This document shows positions 8,043 to 17,897 of a stretch of 64,000 nt of DNA, in pieces. The position numbers and the translations under genes were made by a program. Source of the DNA: Deferrisoma camini S3R1 (lineage in GTDB: Bacteria; Desulfobacterota; Deferrisomatia; Deferrisomatales; Deferrisomataceae); contig NZ_JAFN01000001.1 of assembly GCF_000526155.1 (NCBI RefSeq), positions 1,947,014-2,011,013 of the forward strand. The letters are read 5' to 3'. Position 1 is the stretch's first letter, and every line of letters starts with the position of its first letter. The notes under the pieces were generated by a model, which saw only the letters and a program-made list of their open reading frames with translations, had not been told where the DNA came from and ran no database searches.

Positions 8043-10403
8043 CTAGCCCTCCTCGGACGTCGCGGCCTCCTCCAGCCGCTCGACCGTGGCGGTCTGGTCC
8101 CGAAACAGCCGGCCGAGCTCCCGGATCCCCTGGCGCAGGTTGTGGACCGCGGTGGCCAGCTCCGCGGCCGTCCGGCTCTGGTCCTCCACCGTGCGGGCCT
8201 GGGCTTCGGCGCTGTCGGCCAGCCGCTGCGCCTCGGCCGCCACGGCCTCCACGGTTCTCGCCTGCTCCTGGGTGGCCCGGGCCGTCTGCGCCGCCAGGCG
8301 GCGCATCTCGACCACGGCCTTGGCCACCTGCCCGGCGGCCGCGGCCTGGGCCTCGAGCCCCGAGCCCACCCGGGCCGCCAGCTCGGTGAGGGCCTCGGCC
8401 TCGGCGCCGATCCGGTTGCCCGTCTCGGCCACGGCCGCGCCCAGCCGCTCGGCCGTGCGCGCCTGACGCTGCATGTCCCCCACCGCCTGGGCGATCTGGT
8501 TGGCCGCCGCGGTCTGCTCCCGCACCGCCTGAGACACCTTCTCCACCAATGTCGCGGTGGCATCCACGGCCCGGGTGACCTGGTCGGCCCCGGCAGACTG
8601 GTCGGACAGGCTCTTCACGGTGGACACCACGGACTTGCGCATGTTGGCCATGGCCTCGGCCACCTGCTTGGCGGCCTGGGTCTGCTCCGCCACGGCCGCG
8701 CGCACCCGGGCGACGGCCTCGGCCGTGGTGCGGGTGTTCGTGACGATGGTCTGGGCCGATCGGGCCTGGTCCGCCGCCACGGCCCGGATCTCGGCAACCA
8801 TCTTCCGCACCCGTTCCGTCTCGGCGGCCGCCTCGCCCACGGGCCCCACCTGGGACTTCGCCCCCTGCACCAGGGCGTCCCCCCGGGACCGGACCTCGCG
8901 CACCCGCCCGATCAGGTCCCGGGTGGCCCGGAGCTGCTCCTCGGCCCCCTGCCGGGCCATGGACACCCGGCCGGCCAGCGAGTCCACCACCTCCACGATC
9001 CGCGCCAGGCTCTCCCGGGCCTGGGCCGCGCCGGCGGCCCCCTCGCGGGCCGTGCGGGAGGCCTCGTCCATGGTGGTCACCGCCTGGCGCACGCTCTGCT
9101 GCAGGGCCTTGATGATGCCCCGGATCTCGGCCGTGGCCTGGGCCGACCGGTCCGCCAGGTTCCGGATCTCCTCGGCCACCACCGCGAACCCCCGGCCGTG
9201 CTCCCCGGCCCGGGCCGCCTCGATGCTGGCGTTCAGCGACAGCAGGTTCGTGCGCTCGGCCAGCAGGGCGATGGTGCCCACGATCTCGCCCACCTCCTCG
9301 CCCTGGGCCTCCACCTGCCGCACGGCCCCGGCCGACCGGCCCATGGACTCCTCCACCGCCCCGAACGCGCCCAGGGCTCCGGCGATCCGCTCGCTGCCCT
9401 GCCGGGCCGCCGATACGGCCGCGTCGGCCTCCCGCGCCACCGCCTCGAGCACCTCGGCGCTGCGCTGGACCGAGCGGTCCACCTCCTCGCCGGCCGTGGC
9501 GGCCTGGTCCATCAACGTTCCCACCGCCTCGGCCGTGCGGGCGGTCTCGTCCACGAACCGGGCCGCCCCGGCCACCCGATCGGCCGCCGCCTCCACCGAG
9601 CGCACCATGGTCTCCACGGTGCGCGACACCTCCTCCACCGACGCGGCCAGCTCGTTGGCCGCAGACCCCGACGCCTCGGCCTGGCGGGCCATCTCCTCGG
9701 CCATCCGGTCGGTGGTCTCCAGGGACCGGGTCATCTCCTCCATGGCGGCCGCGGTCTCCTCCACCCCGGTCCCCATGTCGGCCGCGTTTCGGTCGAGCTC
9801 CCGCACCCCGTGGGCGAACGCGGCCACGGCATCCCGGGCGCTACCGGCCTCCTGGCGCATGCGGTCGGCGTCGGCCGCCACGGCCTTGGCGCTCTCGGCC
9901 ACCTGCTCGATGGCCGCGCCGGTCTCGTTCACGGCCGAGGCGTTGGCCTCGGCCGCCCGGACCATGTCGTCGGCCACGGCCCTCATCGTCCGCGCCCCTT
10001 CGGAGAACCGCGCTGCCGCCGCCTTGAGCTCCCTTCCATCCGACGCCAGCGACTCGATGCCGCGGGCCATCTCCTCCACCGAGGTGCCGGTCTCCTCCAC
10101 GTTCGAGGCCAGCTCGTTCGTGTCGCTCGCCACATGCTGGAGCGACTGGCGCATCTCCTCCATGGACGACTGGATCTCCGCCGCGGCCGAGGCCAGGGAC
10201 TCGGCGGCCTTGGACAGCCGGTCGGTGGTGCGGGCGAACTCCTCGGCCGCGGCCCCGGTCTGGTCCACACCGGTGGTCACGGCCTCGGCCTGGGCCAGCG
10301 CCTCCTGGAACGCAGCGGCCAGCTCGTTGGCCGCCGAGAGCAGCTGCTCGGCCTGGGTGGACGGGGCGGGCTGCCGTTTGCCCTTGGGGGTCCGTTCAGC
10401 CAT
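8043..10403 (-). CDS. soluble methyl-accepting chemotaxis protein without sensor domain
   Basis: A 786-residue, almost entirely alpha-helical chemoreceptor. The highly conserved hairpin tip ([19 protein letters not shown], then [22 protein letters not shown]) is near the middle, residues 370-415. About 370 residues of heptad-rich helix lie on each side. No transmembrane helix, PAS, GAF or other ligand domain is visible. The flanking arms contain many VEETxxxxEEM and NELA-like segments that look internally repeated. Stimulus must therefore arrive through protein partners, with FrzCD-like cytoplasmic receptors as the nearest known design. The ATG overlaps the cheW stop by 8 bases. Confidence 0.92.
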   Translation of the reverse strand: MAERTPKGKRQPAPSTQAEQLLSAANELAAAFQEALAQAEAVTTGVDQTGAAAEEFARTTDRLSKAAESLASAAAEIQSSMEEMRQSLQHVASDTNELASNVEETGTSVEEMARGIESLASDGRELKAAAARFSEGARTMRAVADDMVRAAEANASAVNETGAAIEQVAESAKAVAADADRMRQEAGSARDAVAAFAHGVRELDRNAADMGTGVEETAAAMEEMTRSLETTDRMAEEMARQAEASGSAANELAASVEEVSRTVETMVRSVEAAADRVAGAARFVDETARTAEAVGTLMDQAATAGEEVDRSVQRSAEVLEAVAREADAAVSAARQGSERIAGALGAFGAVEESMGRSAGAVRQVEAQGEEVGEIVGTIALLAERTNLLSLNASIEAARAGEHGRGFAVVAEEIRNLADRSAQATAEIRGIIKALQQSVRQAVTTMDEASRTAREGAAGAAQARESLARIVEVVDSLAGRVSMARQGAEEQLRATRDLIGRVREVRSRGDALVQGAKSQVGPVGEAAAETERVRKMVAEIRAVAADQARSAQTIVTNTRTTAEAVARVRAAVAEQTQAAKQVAEAMANMRKSVVSTVKSLSDQSAGADQVTRAVDATATLVEKVSQAVREQTAAANQIAQAVGDMQRQARTAERLGAAVAETGNRIGAEAEALTELAARVGSGLEAQAAAAGQVAKAVVEMRRLAAQTARATQEQARTVEAVAAEAQRLADSAEAQARTVEDQSRTAAELATAVHNLRQGIRELGRLFRDQTATVERLEEAATSEEG

Positions 10404-11064
10404 CGGTTCCTCCTTTTGCGGACGTCATCTGCATCACGGCCTCCCGGCCCCCCCGGTCGGCCAGGGCCAGCACCTGGGTCAGGTTCACCACCAGCAGCGT
10501 CTCCTCGGGCCGCCGCACGATCCCCACCAGGTAGTCGCCGGCCAGCCCGTGGATCATCTCGGGCGGCGGGAGCACCTCGTCGCCCCGGATCCGGCGCACC
10601 GACCGGGCCTCGTCCACCACGAACCCCACCCTGCGGCCTGCGACGCGCACCACCAGCAGGCGGGTGGACAGGTCCCAAGGCCGGGGTTCCAGCCCGAACA
10701 GGCGCCGGAAGTCCACGGCGGGCACGGGCTCGCCCCGCACCGTGACCACCCCCAGCACGTAGTCGGGCGTGCGGGGCACCCGGGTCACGTGCTCGGGCAT
10801 CTCCACCCGTTCCACCTCCTCCAGCCGGATGGCGTAGCGGTTCTCCGCCACCCGGAACACCAGGACCTCGAACGCCTCCCCGGCCCCGGTCGGAGGGGGC
10901 CCCGCCCCGGGCCCGTCGGGCTCCTCAGGCGGAGGCGGCGTCTCGGGCGGCTCCGCCGGGGCGGCGTCCTTCTTCTTCTCCGCCTTCTCCGCCGGAGCCG
11001 GTTTGGGGGTGCGCGGTTTTCGGGCGGCCGTCTTCTTCTTTCGGATCTCACCGATCTTGGCCAT
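10396..11064 (-). CDS. cheW: CheW-domain coupling protein with basic proline-rich N-terminus
   Basis: Adaptor that joins receptor and CheA. Residues about 65-215 form a CheW domain ([50 protein letters not shown]). The first 60 residues are an unusual low-complexity tail rich in Lys/Arg then Pro/Ala/Glu, such as [19 protein letters not shown]. Such a tail could bind DNA or membrane or act as a flexible tether. GAGGTGG precedes the ATG. It is followed directly by the receptor gene with an 8-base overlap, consistent with stoichiometric production. Confidence 0.93.
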   Translation of the reverse strand: MAKIGEIRKKKTAARKPRTPKPAPAEKAEKKKDAAPAEPPETPPPPEEPDGPGAGPPPTGAGEAFEVLVFRVAENRYAIRLEEVERVEMPEHVTRVPRTPDYVLGVVTVRGEPVPAVDFRRLFGLEPRPWDLSTRLLVVRVAGRRVGFVVDEARSVRRIRGDEVLPPPEMIHGLAGDYLVGIVRRPEETLLVVNLTQVLALADRGGREAVMQMTSAKGGTDG

Positions 11065-11110
11065 GGAACCACCTCGGCGACTTCGTCTCGAAAGCGGGGG
11101 GACCCCGCCC

Positions 11111-11917
11111 CTACCCGAACAGCAGGCTCTTCGCGCCGGCCTCCACCAAGGGGGCCGTGATCTCCTCGGCCCCCTGGCCGTAGGCCTCGATCAGGGCGGC
11201 CTCGGCCACGGCGTTGATCCGGCGGGGGAGCCCCCCGCTCAGCCGGTGCACCGAGGCCACCGCCTCCTCGGTGAACAGGGGTTCCTCCCGGCCCGCCACC
11301 CGGAGCCGATGGGCCAGGTACCGGCCCGTGTCGTCTTGCGACAGGGGCTCCAGGCGGCAGTGGATGCCGATCCGTTGGGCCACCGCCCGGTAGGCGGGCC
11401 GGCGCAGCCGCCCCTCCAGCTCGGGCTGTCCCACGAGGATGAGGCCCAGCAGGTTCTCGGTGTCCGTCTGGAAGTTGGTGAGGAGGCGGATCTCCTCCAG
11501 AGCCTCCCGGCCGGGGAGGAGCTGTGCCTCGTCCAGGATCACCACCGGCCGGACGCCCCCTTCCCACAGCTCCTCGAGCCGGGCGTAGATGGCCTCCACG
11601 CAGGCCCTGCGGCTCCGGGGCGGGCGGTCCACCCCCAGTTCCGCGGCCACGGCCGCCAGGAGCTGGGCCGGGCTCAGGCGGGGATGCACGATCCATCCCA
11701 GGTGAAACCCCCGCCCGTCGAGCCGGTCGGCCAGGGCCCGAGTCAGCAGGGTCTTGCCGGTGCCCACGTCGCCCGTCAGCAGCCCCAGGTCGGTCTCCTC
11801 GGCGCAGTACACCAGCCGCTCCAGGGCCTCGGCGTGCACCTCGCCCGCGAACAGGTAGGCCGGGTCGGGCGTCCTGCGGAACGGCCGGTCGCTCAGACCG
11901 AAATGGGACTCGTACAT
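11111..11917 (-). CDS. ExeA/GspA-type AAA ATPase
   Basis: A 268-residue ATPase with Walker A GDVGTGKTLLTRAL near residue 50, Walker B VVILDEAQLL, a sensor segment LVGQPELEGRLRR and the C-terminal lid RINAVAEAALIEAY. The opening MYESHFGLSDRPF is typical of the ExeA family, whose members usually serve type II secretion or transposition. It lacks the peptidoglycan-binding tail of full ExeA proteins. It lies 11 bases after cheA and 46 before cheW, inside the chemosensory operon. That position suggests a role in cluster positioning, as ParC-like ATPases have elsewhere, though this is only inference. Confidence 0.88.
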   Translation of the reverse strand: MYESHFGLSDRPFRRTPDPAYLFAGEVHAEALERLVYCAEETDLGLLTGDVGTGKTLLTRALADRLDGRGFHLGWIVHPRLSPAQLLAAVAAELGVDRPPRSRRACVEAIYARLEELWEGGVRPVVILDEAQLLPGREALEEIRLLTNFQTDTENLLGLILVGQPELEGRLRRPAYRAVAQRIGIHCRLEPLSQDDTGRYLAHRLRVAGREEPLFTEEAVASVHRLSGGLPRRINAVAEAALIEAYGQGAEEITAPLVEAGAKSLLFG

Positions 11918-11927
11918 GGCTTGCGGC

Positions 11928-13919
11928 TCAGCCCTCTCCCTGGAGCCTTCCCACCACCCCTCGGGGGTCCAGGACCAGGATGCCCCGGCCGTCTCCCAGG
12001 TCGGTGACCGCCTCGACCCCGGGGGTGCGGACCAGGGGATCGGCCAGGGGCCTCAGCACCACCTCCCTGAGCCCCAGCATCCGGCCGACCCCGATCCCCA
12101 CGGGCCCCCGGGGACCGGGGGTGATCACGGCGCTGGGGAACGCCGGGGCCTCCGCCGCCGGCATCCCCAACGCCTCGGCCAGGTCCACGTGGGGGATCTC
12201 CCGGCCCCGGTAGCGCATCAGGGTCTCCCGCTCCACCCTCACCAGCTCCGGGGCCTCCAACACCTCGATCACGGCGGCCAGGGGGAACGCCAGGGTCTCC
12301 GCCCCCACCCGCACGAGGACCACGTCCCCGATGGTCAGGGTCACGGGAACCCGAAGCGTCCAGGTGGTCCCCCGGCCCGGGCGGGTCTCCAGGGCGAGGC
12401 TGCCCCCCAGGGCCGTGACCCCGTGCCACACCGCCTCCATGCCCACGCCCCGGCCGCCGAGCTCGTCGGCGCCCCGGTGGGTGGTGAACCCCGGCGCGCA
12501 CAGGACCCGGATCAGTTGGTCGGCGGTCAGGGGTTTGCCGGCGGCCGCCAGGCCCATGGCCTCTGCCCGGGGCCGCACCGTCTCGGGGTCGATCCCCCGG
12601 CCGTCGTCGGCCACGGTGAGCACCACCTCCTCGCCCTCGCTCCGGCAGGCCACCCGAACGGTCCCCACCCGGGGCTTGCCCAGGCGCTCCCGCTCCGCCG
12701 GCGGCTCGATGCCGTGGTCCACGGCGTTGCGGATGAGGTGCACCAGGGGCTCGGCCAGCCGCTCCACCACGGCCTTGTCCACCTCGACCTCCCCCCCCTC
12801 CAGCAGGGCCCTCACCTCCTTGCGCTGCACCCGGGCCGCCTCCCGGGCGATGAGGGGGACCCGTTGCAGCAGCTCGGCCGCCGGCACCAGCCGGGCCGTG
12901 GTGACCGCGTCGCGCAGGTCGCGGGCGGTCCGGTCCAGGGCCCGGAGCCGTTCTTCCAGAAGGTTCCGGAGCCGGCGGGGGGGCAGGCCGGCGTCCACCT
13001 GGGCCAGGGCGCCCCACAGCCGGTTCTTGTCCACCACCAGCTCGCCCACCAACCGGAGCATGGCATCGAGCTTTTCGGCCGGCACCCGGATCGTGTCCCG
13101 GGCCGGGCCGGCCGGCGGCGCGGGGCGGCGCTCGGCCTTGGGCGGGGGCGGCTTTGGCTTCGCGGGAGGGCGCAGCACGCGGCCGGTCACATCGCCTTTC
13201 CACGGTGCCAGCACCTCTTCGAGGGGCCGGGCCGACATCACGGCCACCAGGAACCGAAGCCCCTTGCCCGCCTCGGCCAGCGGGACGGCGGCGAGGAGCT
13301 CCTTCGCCTCCTCCAGGGTGCTCCGTACGGCGTTGATCGAGACCCCGCGGGCCACCTTGTCCTTGTCGGGGGCGAGCTCGAGGAGGTAGAGGCCCTCACC
13401 GGCGGCCAGTCGCTTCAGGGCCTGGCGCTGTTCGTACCCCGAGAGCTTGCGGAGCACCGACTCGGGCAGGGGCAACGACTCCCCCGGGCCCGCGGCCGCC
13501 CCCGACGGGGTCCCCTCCTCCGCGGCCCGGACCCGCGCGAGCGCGTCCAGAAACCCCTCGGTCTCGGGCGCCTCCACCTCCCCGGACCGGAACCGGTCGA
13601 CCAGGGACTCCAGGAGGGCCACCCCCTCGAACAGGCGGTCCAACAAGGCCCGGGACGGCGCCTGCTCGCGTGCGTGGAGGTCCTGGAGAACGGTCTCCAG
13701 GCCGTGGGCCACCCGCACGGCCGCGTGGGCCTCCACCATCGCCGAGAGCCCCTTGATCGTGTGCATGGCCCGGTACACCGTGTACAGGCTCGGCACGTCC
13801 AGGTCCCCCTCGGCCACGGAGTTCTCCACCGAAAGCAGGGCGGACTGGGCGGCCTGGAGCAGCTCGGCCACCTCCTCGAAGTACCCTGCCAAGGCCTGGG
13901 AGACGTCGGGCCCCGACAC
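11928..13919 (-). CDS. cheA: chemotaxis histidine kinase CheA
   Basis: A 663-residue kinase. The HPt domain has the phosphorylated histidine at about residue 53 (YRAMHTIKGL). A middle P2-like segment and a Pro/Lys linker follow, then the dimerisation helices (KLDAMLRLVGELVVDKNRL), the ATPase with N box LVHLIRNAVDHGIE, G1 VADDGRGID and G2 GRGVGMEAV, and a C-terminal CheW-like regulatory domain starting at VPVTLTIGDV. All catalytic motifs are intact. The start is a GTG whose GGAGGT ribosome binding site lies in the last codons of cheY. It presumably phosphorylates CheY and CheB of this operon. Confidence 0.96.
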   Translation of the reverse strand: MSGPDVSQALAGYFEEVAELLQAAQSALLSVENSVAEGDLDVPSLYTVYRAMHTIKGLSAMVEAHAAVRVAHGLETVLQDLHAREQAPSRALLDRLFEGVALLESLVDRFRSGEVEAPETEGFLDALARVRAAEEGTPSGAAAGPGESLPLPESVLRKLSGYEQRQALKRLAAGEGLYLLELAPDKDKVARGVSINAVRSTLEEAKELLAAVPLAEAGKGLRFLVAVMSARPLEEVLAPWKGDVTGRVLRPPAKPKPPPPKAERRPAPPAGPARDTIRVPAEKLDAMLRLVGELVVDKNRLWGALAQVDAGLPPRRLRNLLEERLRALDRTARDLRDAVTTARLVPAAELLQRVPLIAREAARVQRKEVRALLEGGEVEVDKAVVERLAEPLVHLIRNAVDHGIEPPAERERLGKPRVGTVRVACRSEGEEVVLTVADDGRGIDPETVRPRAEAMGLAAAGKPLTADQLIRVLCAPGFTTHRGADELGGRGVGMEAVWHGVTALGGSLALETRPGRGTTWTLRVPVTLTIGDVVLVRVGAETLAFPLAAVIEVLEAPELVRVERETLMRYRGREIPHVDLAEALGMPAAEAPAFPSAVITPGPRGPVGIGVGRMLGLREVVLRPLADPLVRTPGVEAVTDLGDGRGILVLDPRGVVGRLQGEG

Positions 13920-13920
13920 C

Positions 13921-14292
13921 TCAACCTCCGGCGGGAAGCAGGTCGCGGGCGGCCTGGAGAACCGCAGAGGGGTCGAACGGCTTCGTGATGTACCGGTCGA
14001 CCCCCTGGGCCAGGAGCCGCTCGCGCAGCCCCGGCTCGGCCCGGGTGGTCACCATGACCACGGGGATCTTGGCCAGGGAAGGGTGGGTCTTCAGGAACGA
14101 CACCACCTCCACCCCGTCCATGTCGGGCATGTTGATATCGAGGAACACCAGGTCGAAGGGCTCGATCGAGAGCCTTTCCACGGCCTCCAGCCCGGTGGAG
14201 GCCTCCGCGCAGTCGGGGGACAGGGGGGCGAGACAGGCGGCGAGGAGCTGGCGCATGGTGGGCGAGTCGTCCACGATCAGGATCCGCGCCAT
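13921..14292 (-). CDS. cheY: single-domain response regulator CheY
   Basis: A 123-residue receiver domain with no output domain. It has the acidic pair VDDS at residues 8-9, phospho-acceptor Asp52 in FLDINMPDMDG, conserved Thr in VMVTTRAE and Lys in ITKPFDP. It is the first gene of the che operon, downstream of a good sigma-70 promoter, and is followed by cheA after one base. It may control a motor or, because no flagellar genes are in the window, a non-flagellar output. Confidence 0.95.
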   Translation of the reverse strand: MARILIVDDSPTMRQLLAACLAPLSPDCAEASTGLEAVERLSIEPFDLVFLDINMPDMDGVEVVSFLKTHPSLAKIPVVMVTTRAEPGLRERLLAQGVDRYITKPFDPSAVLQAARDLLPAGG

Positions 14293-14332
14293 CGGCTCCT
14301 CCCCTGCTTTCGGTTTGGGATGCGACCCGGGT

Positions 14333-14362
14333 ACTCTATGCGGTGGTCGGGGGGGTCGTCAA
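14333..14362 (-). promoter_or_regulatory. sigma-70-type promoter of the che operon
   Basis: On the minus strand TTGACG (14362-14357) and TAGAGT (14338-14333) are separated by 18 bases, about 40 bases upstream of the cheY start. It is the only good match in the divergent cheY-cytochrome gap. Confidence 0.6.
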
Positions 14363-14447
14363 CGCCTCATGCCGCGCCGTCCGGGTGCCGATGAGAGGGG
14401 CCGTGAGGTTCGTCAGTCCGCCCAACCCGTTCCTGGAGGATCTTTGC

Positions 14448-15560
14448 ATGCGAACCGCGCTCCTGGCCGCCCTGGTCTCCCTGCCCCTTGCGGCCGCACC
14501 GGCCGCGGCCCGCGAGCTGCCCCGGCTGCTGGCCCCGGCCGAAACCGGGGTGGTCCGCACCCCCCAGGTGCTGCTGGTGTACACCGTGCCCGCCGGCGAG
14601 CAGACCTTCGTGCGCGCCGATGGCAGGCGCCTCGACCGCAAAGGGGTGTCGGTGCCTGGGGACCGGGAGGATCTGTTCCACCTCCAGCTCCCCCTCAAAG
14701 AGGGGCGCAACCGGTTCGAGATCGTGCGGGCCGTGGACGAGAAGGTCCGCCTCTCGTTCACCGTGACCTACGTGCCCCCCTATTCGCTTCGCACCCCGGT
14801 CGCGCCGGGCGACCGGCCCTACGCGTTCCACACCCGCGAGCGCGAGGCCGGGTGCTCGGGCTGCCACAACCTGCCCGAAACCTACGAGACCGTGCCGGAC
14901 CGCCCCCTGGCCCCGGCGGGCAAGGTGTGCGGAGCGTGCCATCCCGGGATCGAGAAGGCCCCCAACCTCCACGGGCCCACCGCGGTGTACGCCTGCTTCA
15001 TGTGCCACGACCCGCAGTACCGGTCGGCCCGGTTCACGATCGCGGCCTCCCAGCCGGCGGGGTGCGGCCGGTGCCACGAGGACTTCCTGGCCCGGATCCT
15101 GGGGGGCAAGAAGTTCGTGCACGGGCCGGTGGCCGCCGGGGGGTGCCTGGTGTGCCACGATCCCCACGGCGGCAAGACCACCGCGGTGCTGCGCGAGGCG
15201 CCCCCGAAGCTGTGTCTGTTGTGCCATGCGGACACCCTGCCCCTGCCGGTGGACAAGGGCCTGCACGGATCGGTGCCCTGCACCCAGTGCCACAACCCCC
15301 ACGGCGGCGACACCCGGATCCTCACCGCCAAGGCCGGCAACGAGTTCTGCGCCGGGTGCCACCCGGACGTGGCCGAGGGGGGGCGCGGCCATCCCGTGGC
15401 GGGCCACCCGGTGGAGGCCGAGGTGGACCCCTCCCTCCCGGGCCGACCCCTGGGGTGCGTGAGCTGCCACGCCCCCCACGGGGTCTCGGACGTGAGCCGG
15501 GCCCGGATCCTGGAGAACGAACAGGCCCTGACCCGGTTCTGCCGGAAGTGCCACTACTGA
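14448..15560 (+). CDS. decaheme c-type cytochrome, exported
   Basis: A 370-residue exported cytochrome with a signal peptide (MRTALLAALVSLPLAAAPAAA), a region of about 100 residues without haem sites that looks like a small beta domain, then ten CXXCH haem motifs. In order these begin CSGCH, CGACH, CFMCH, CGRCH, CLVCH, CLLCH, CTQCH, CAGCH, CVSCH and CRKCH. Several are followed by HG, as in the doubled-CXXCH family. The last motif is three residues from the stop. The ATG at 14448 has GGAGG upstream; earlier in-frame starts lack one. It is likely a periplasmic or surface electron carrier, as in metal-reducing anaerobes. The stop codon TGA is the first triplet of the repeat element that follows. 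Confidence 0.93.
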   Translation: MRTALLAALVSLPLAAAPAAARELPRLLAPAETGVVRTPQVLLVYTVPAGEQTFVRADGRRLDRKGVSVPGDREDLFHLQLPLKEGRNRFEIVRAVDEKVRLSFTVTYVPPYSLRTPVAPGDRPYAFHTREREAGCSGCHNLPETYETVPDRPLAPAGKVCGACHPGIEKAPNLHGPTAVYACFMCHDPQYRSARFTIAASQPAGCGRCHEDFLARILGGKKFVHGPVAAGGCLVCHDPHGGKTTAVLREAPPKLCLLCHADTLPLPVDKGLHGSVPCTQCHNPHGGDTRILTAKAGNEFCAGCHPDVAEGGRGHPVAGHPVEAEVDPSLPGRPLGCVSCHAPHGVSDVSRARILENEQALTRFCRKCHY

Positions 15561-15825
15561 TACCAAGTTGCGTTCAAAGCCACTGGCCCCCTGAGCAGAG
15601 GGGCAAGGGACCTGCCGGAGAGCCGGGTGCGGCTCCTTAGCCCGCCGCGCAGCGCCTCCGGCGTTGGAGCCACGAAATGGCTTGCATTCTCCGGAGTTGG
15701 AATGAAACCAACTCTCCCGTCCCCTGCCTGCGCGGCGGATCTCAATACCCGGCTTCGCGCCCGGCCGGAGGCAGGTCCCTTGCCCCGCCTCCCCGAGGGC
15801 TCTCGGTTTGAACGCGACTCGGTAT
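15560..15825. repeat. complete MITE-like element with 19-bp terminal inverted repeats
   Basis: The best-defined copy of the repeat. The left end ATACCAAGTTGCGTTCAAA (15560-15578) matches the right end TTTGAACGCGACTCGGTAT (15807-15825) in inverse orientation with two mismatches. Between them lie the two half-palindromes, with outer arms GGGGCAAGGGACCTGC and GCAGGTCCCTTGCCCC and inner arms CCGCCGCGCAG and CTGCGCGGCGGAT. Each end begins with TA, compatible with a TA target duplication, which is not proven. It contains no transposase and fills most of the gap between the cytochrome and psd. Confidence 0.8.
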
Positions 15826-16529
15826 GAGGGCTTCTTTACCCCCGCAGGGCCCTCTGCTATAAGGGGCGGCCCGCACTCCAACCCGGGAGGGATCGATCTC
15901 CATGCTGCCCATCGTGCCCGATGCGTGGCCGTATGTCTGGAAGCTCTTGGCGCTGGCCGCGGTGACCGGCTTTCTCGGTTGGGAGACCCTGGCTTGGGCG
16001 TCCCTGGGGCTCACGGCGTTCGTGGTGTTCTTCTTCCGCGATCCGGAGCGGGAGGTCCCGATGGAGCCCGGCCTCGTGGTGTCACCGGCCGACGGCACGG
16101 TGCTCCGGGTGGACTCGGTGGAGGAGCCGTTCGTGGGCGGTCCGGCCGTGCGGGTCTCGATCTTCCTGAGCGTGTTCAACGTGCACGTGAACCGCTCGCC
16201 GATCACCGGAACCGTGCTGTTCCAGACCTACCGCCAGGGGAAGATGCTCCCGGCGTTCCGGGACCACGCCTCGGAGCTCAACGAGCGCAACACCCTGGGC
16301 ATCGAGGGCCAGGGGATCCGGGTCGTGGTGCACCAGATCACCGGCATGCTCGCCCGGCGGATCGTGTGCCGGGTGGGGCCGGGAGACCGGCTCCGGCGGG
16401 GGCAACGGTTCGGGCTGATCAAGCTGGGGTCGTGCACCGAGCTGATCCTGCCCGAGGGGGTGGAGCTGAGGGTGCAGCCGGGTCAGATGGTGGCGGGCGG
16501 ACGGACCGTGATCGCCCGGATTCCGGACG

Positions 16530-17893
<1,364 letters not shown>

Positions 17894-17897
<4 letters not shown>

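Noticed and set aside
6660-10745. Open frame of 1361 codons on the plus strand
   Set aside because: It is the complement of the HEAT-repeat gene and the chemoreceptor. Its low-complexity Arg/Ser then Leu/His/Gly composition mirrors the repeats on the other strand.
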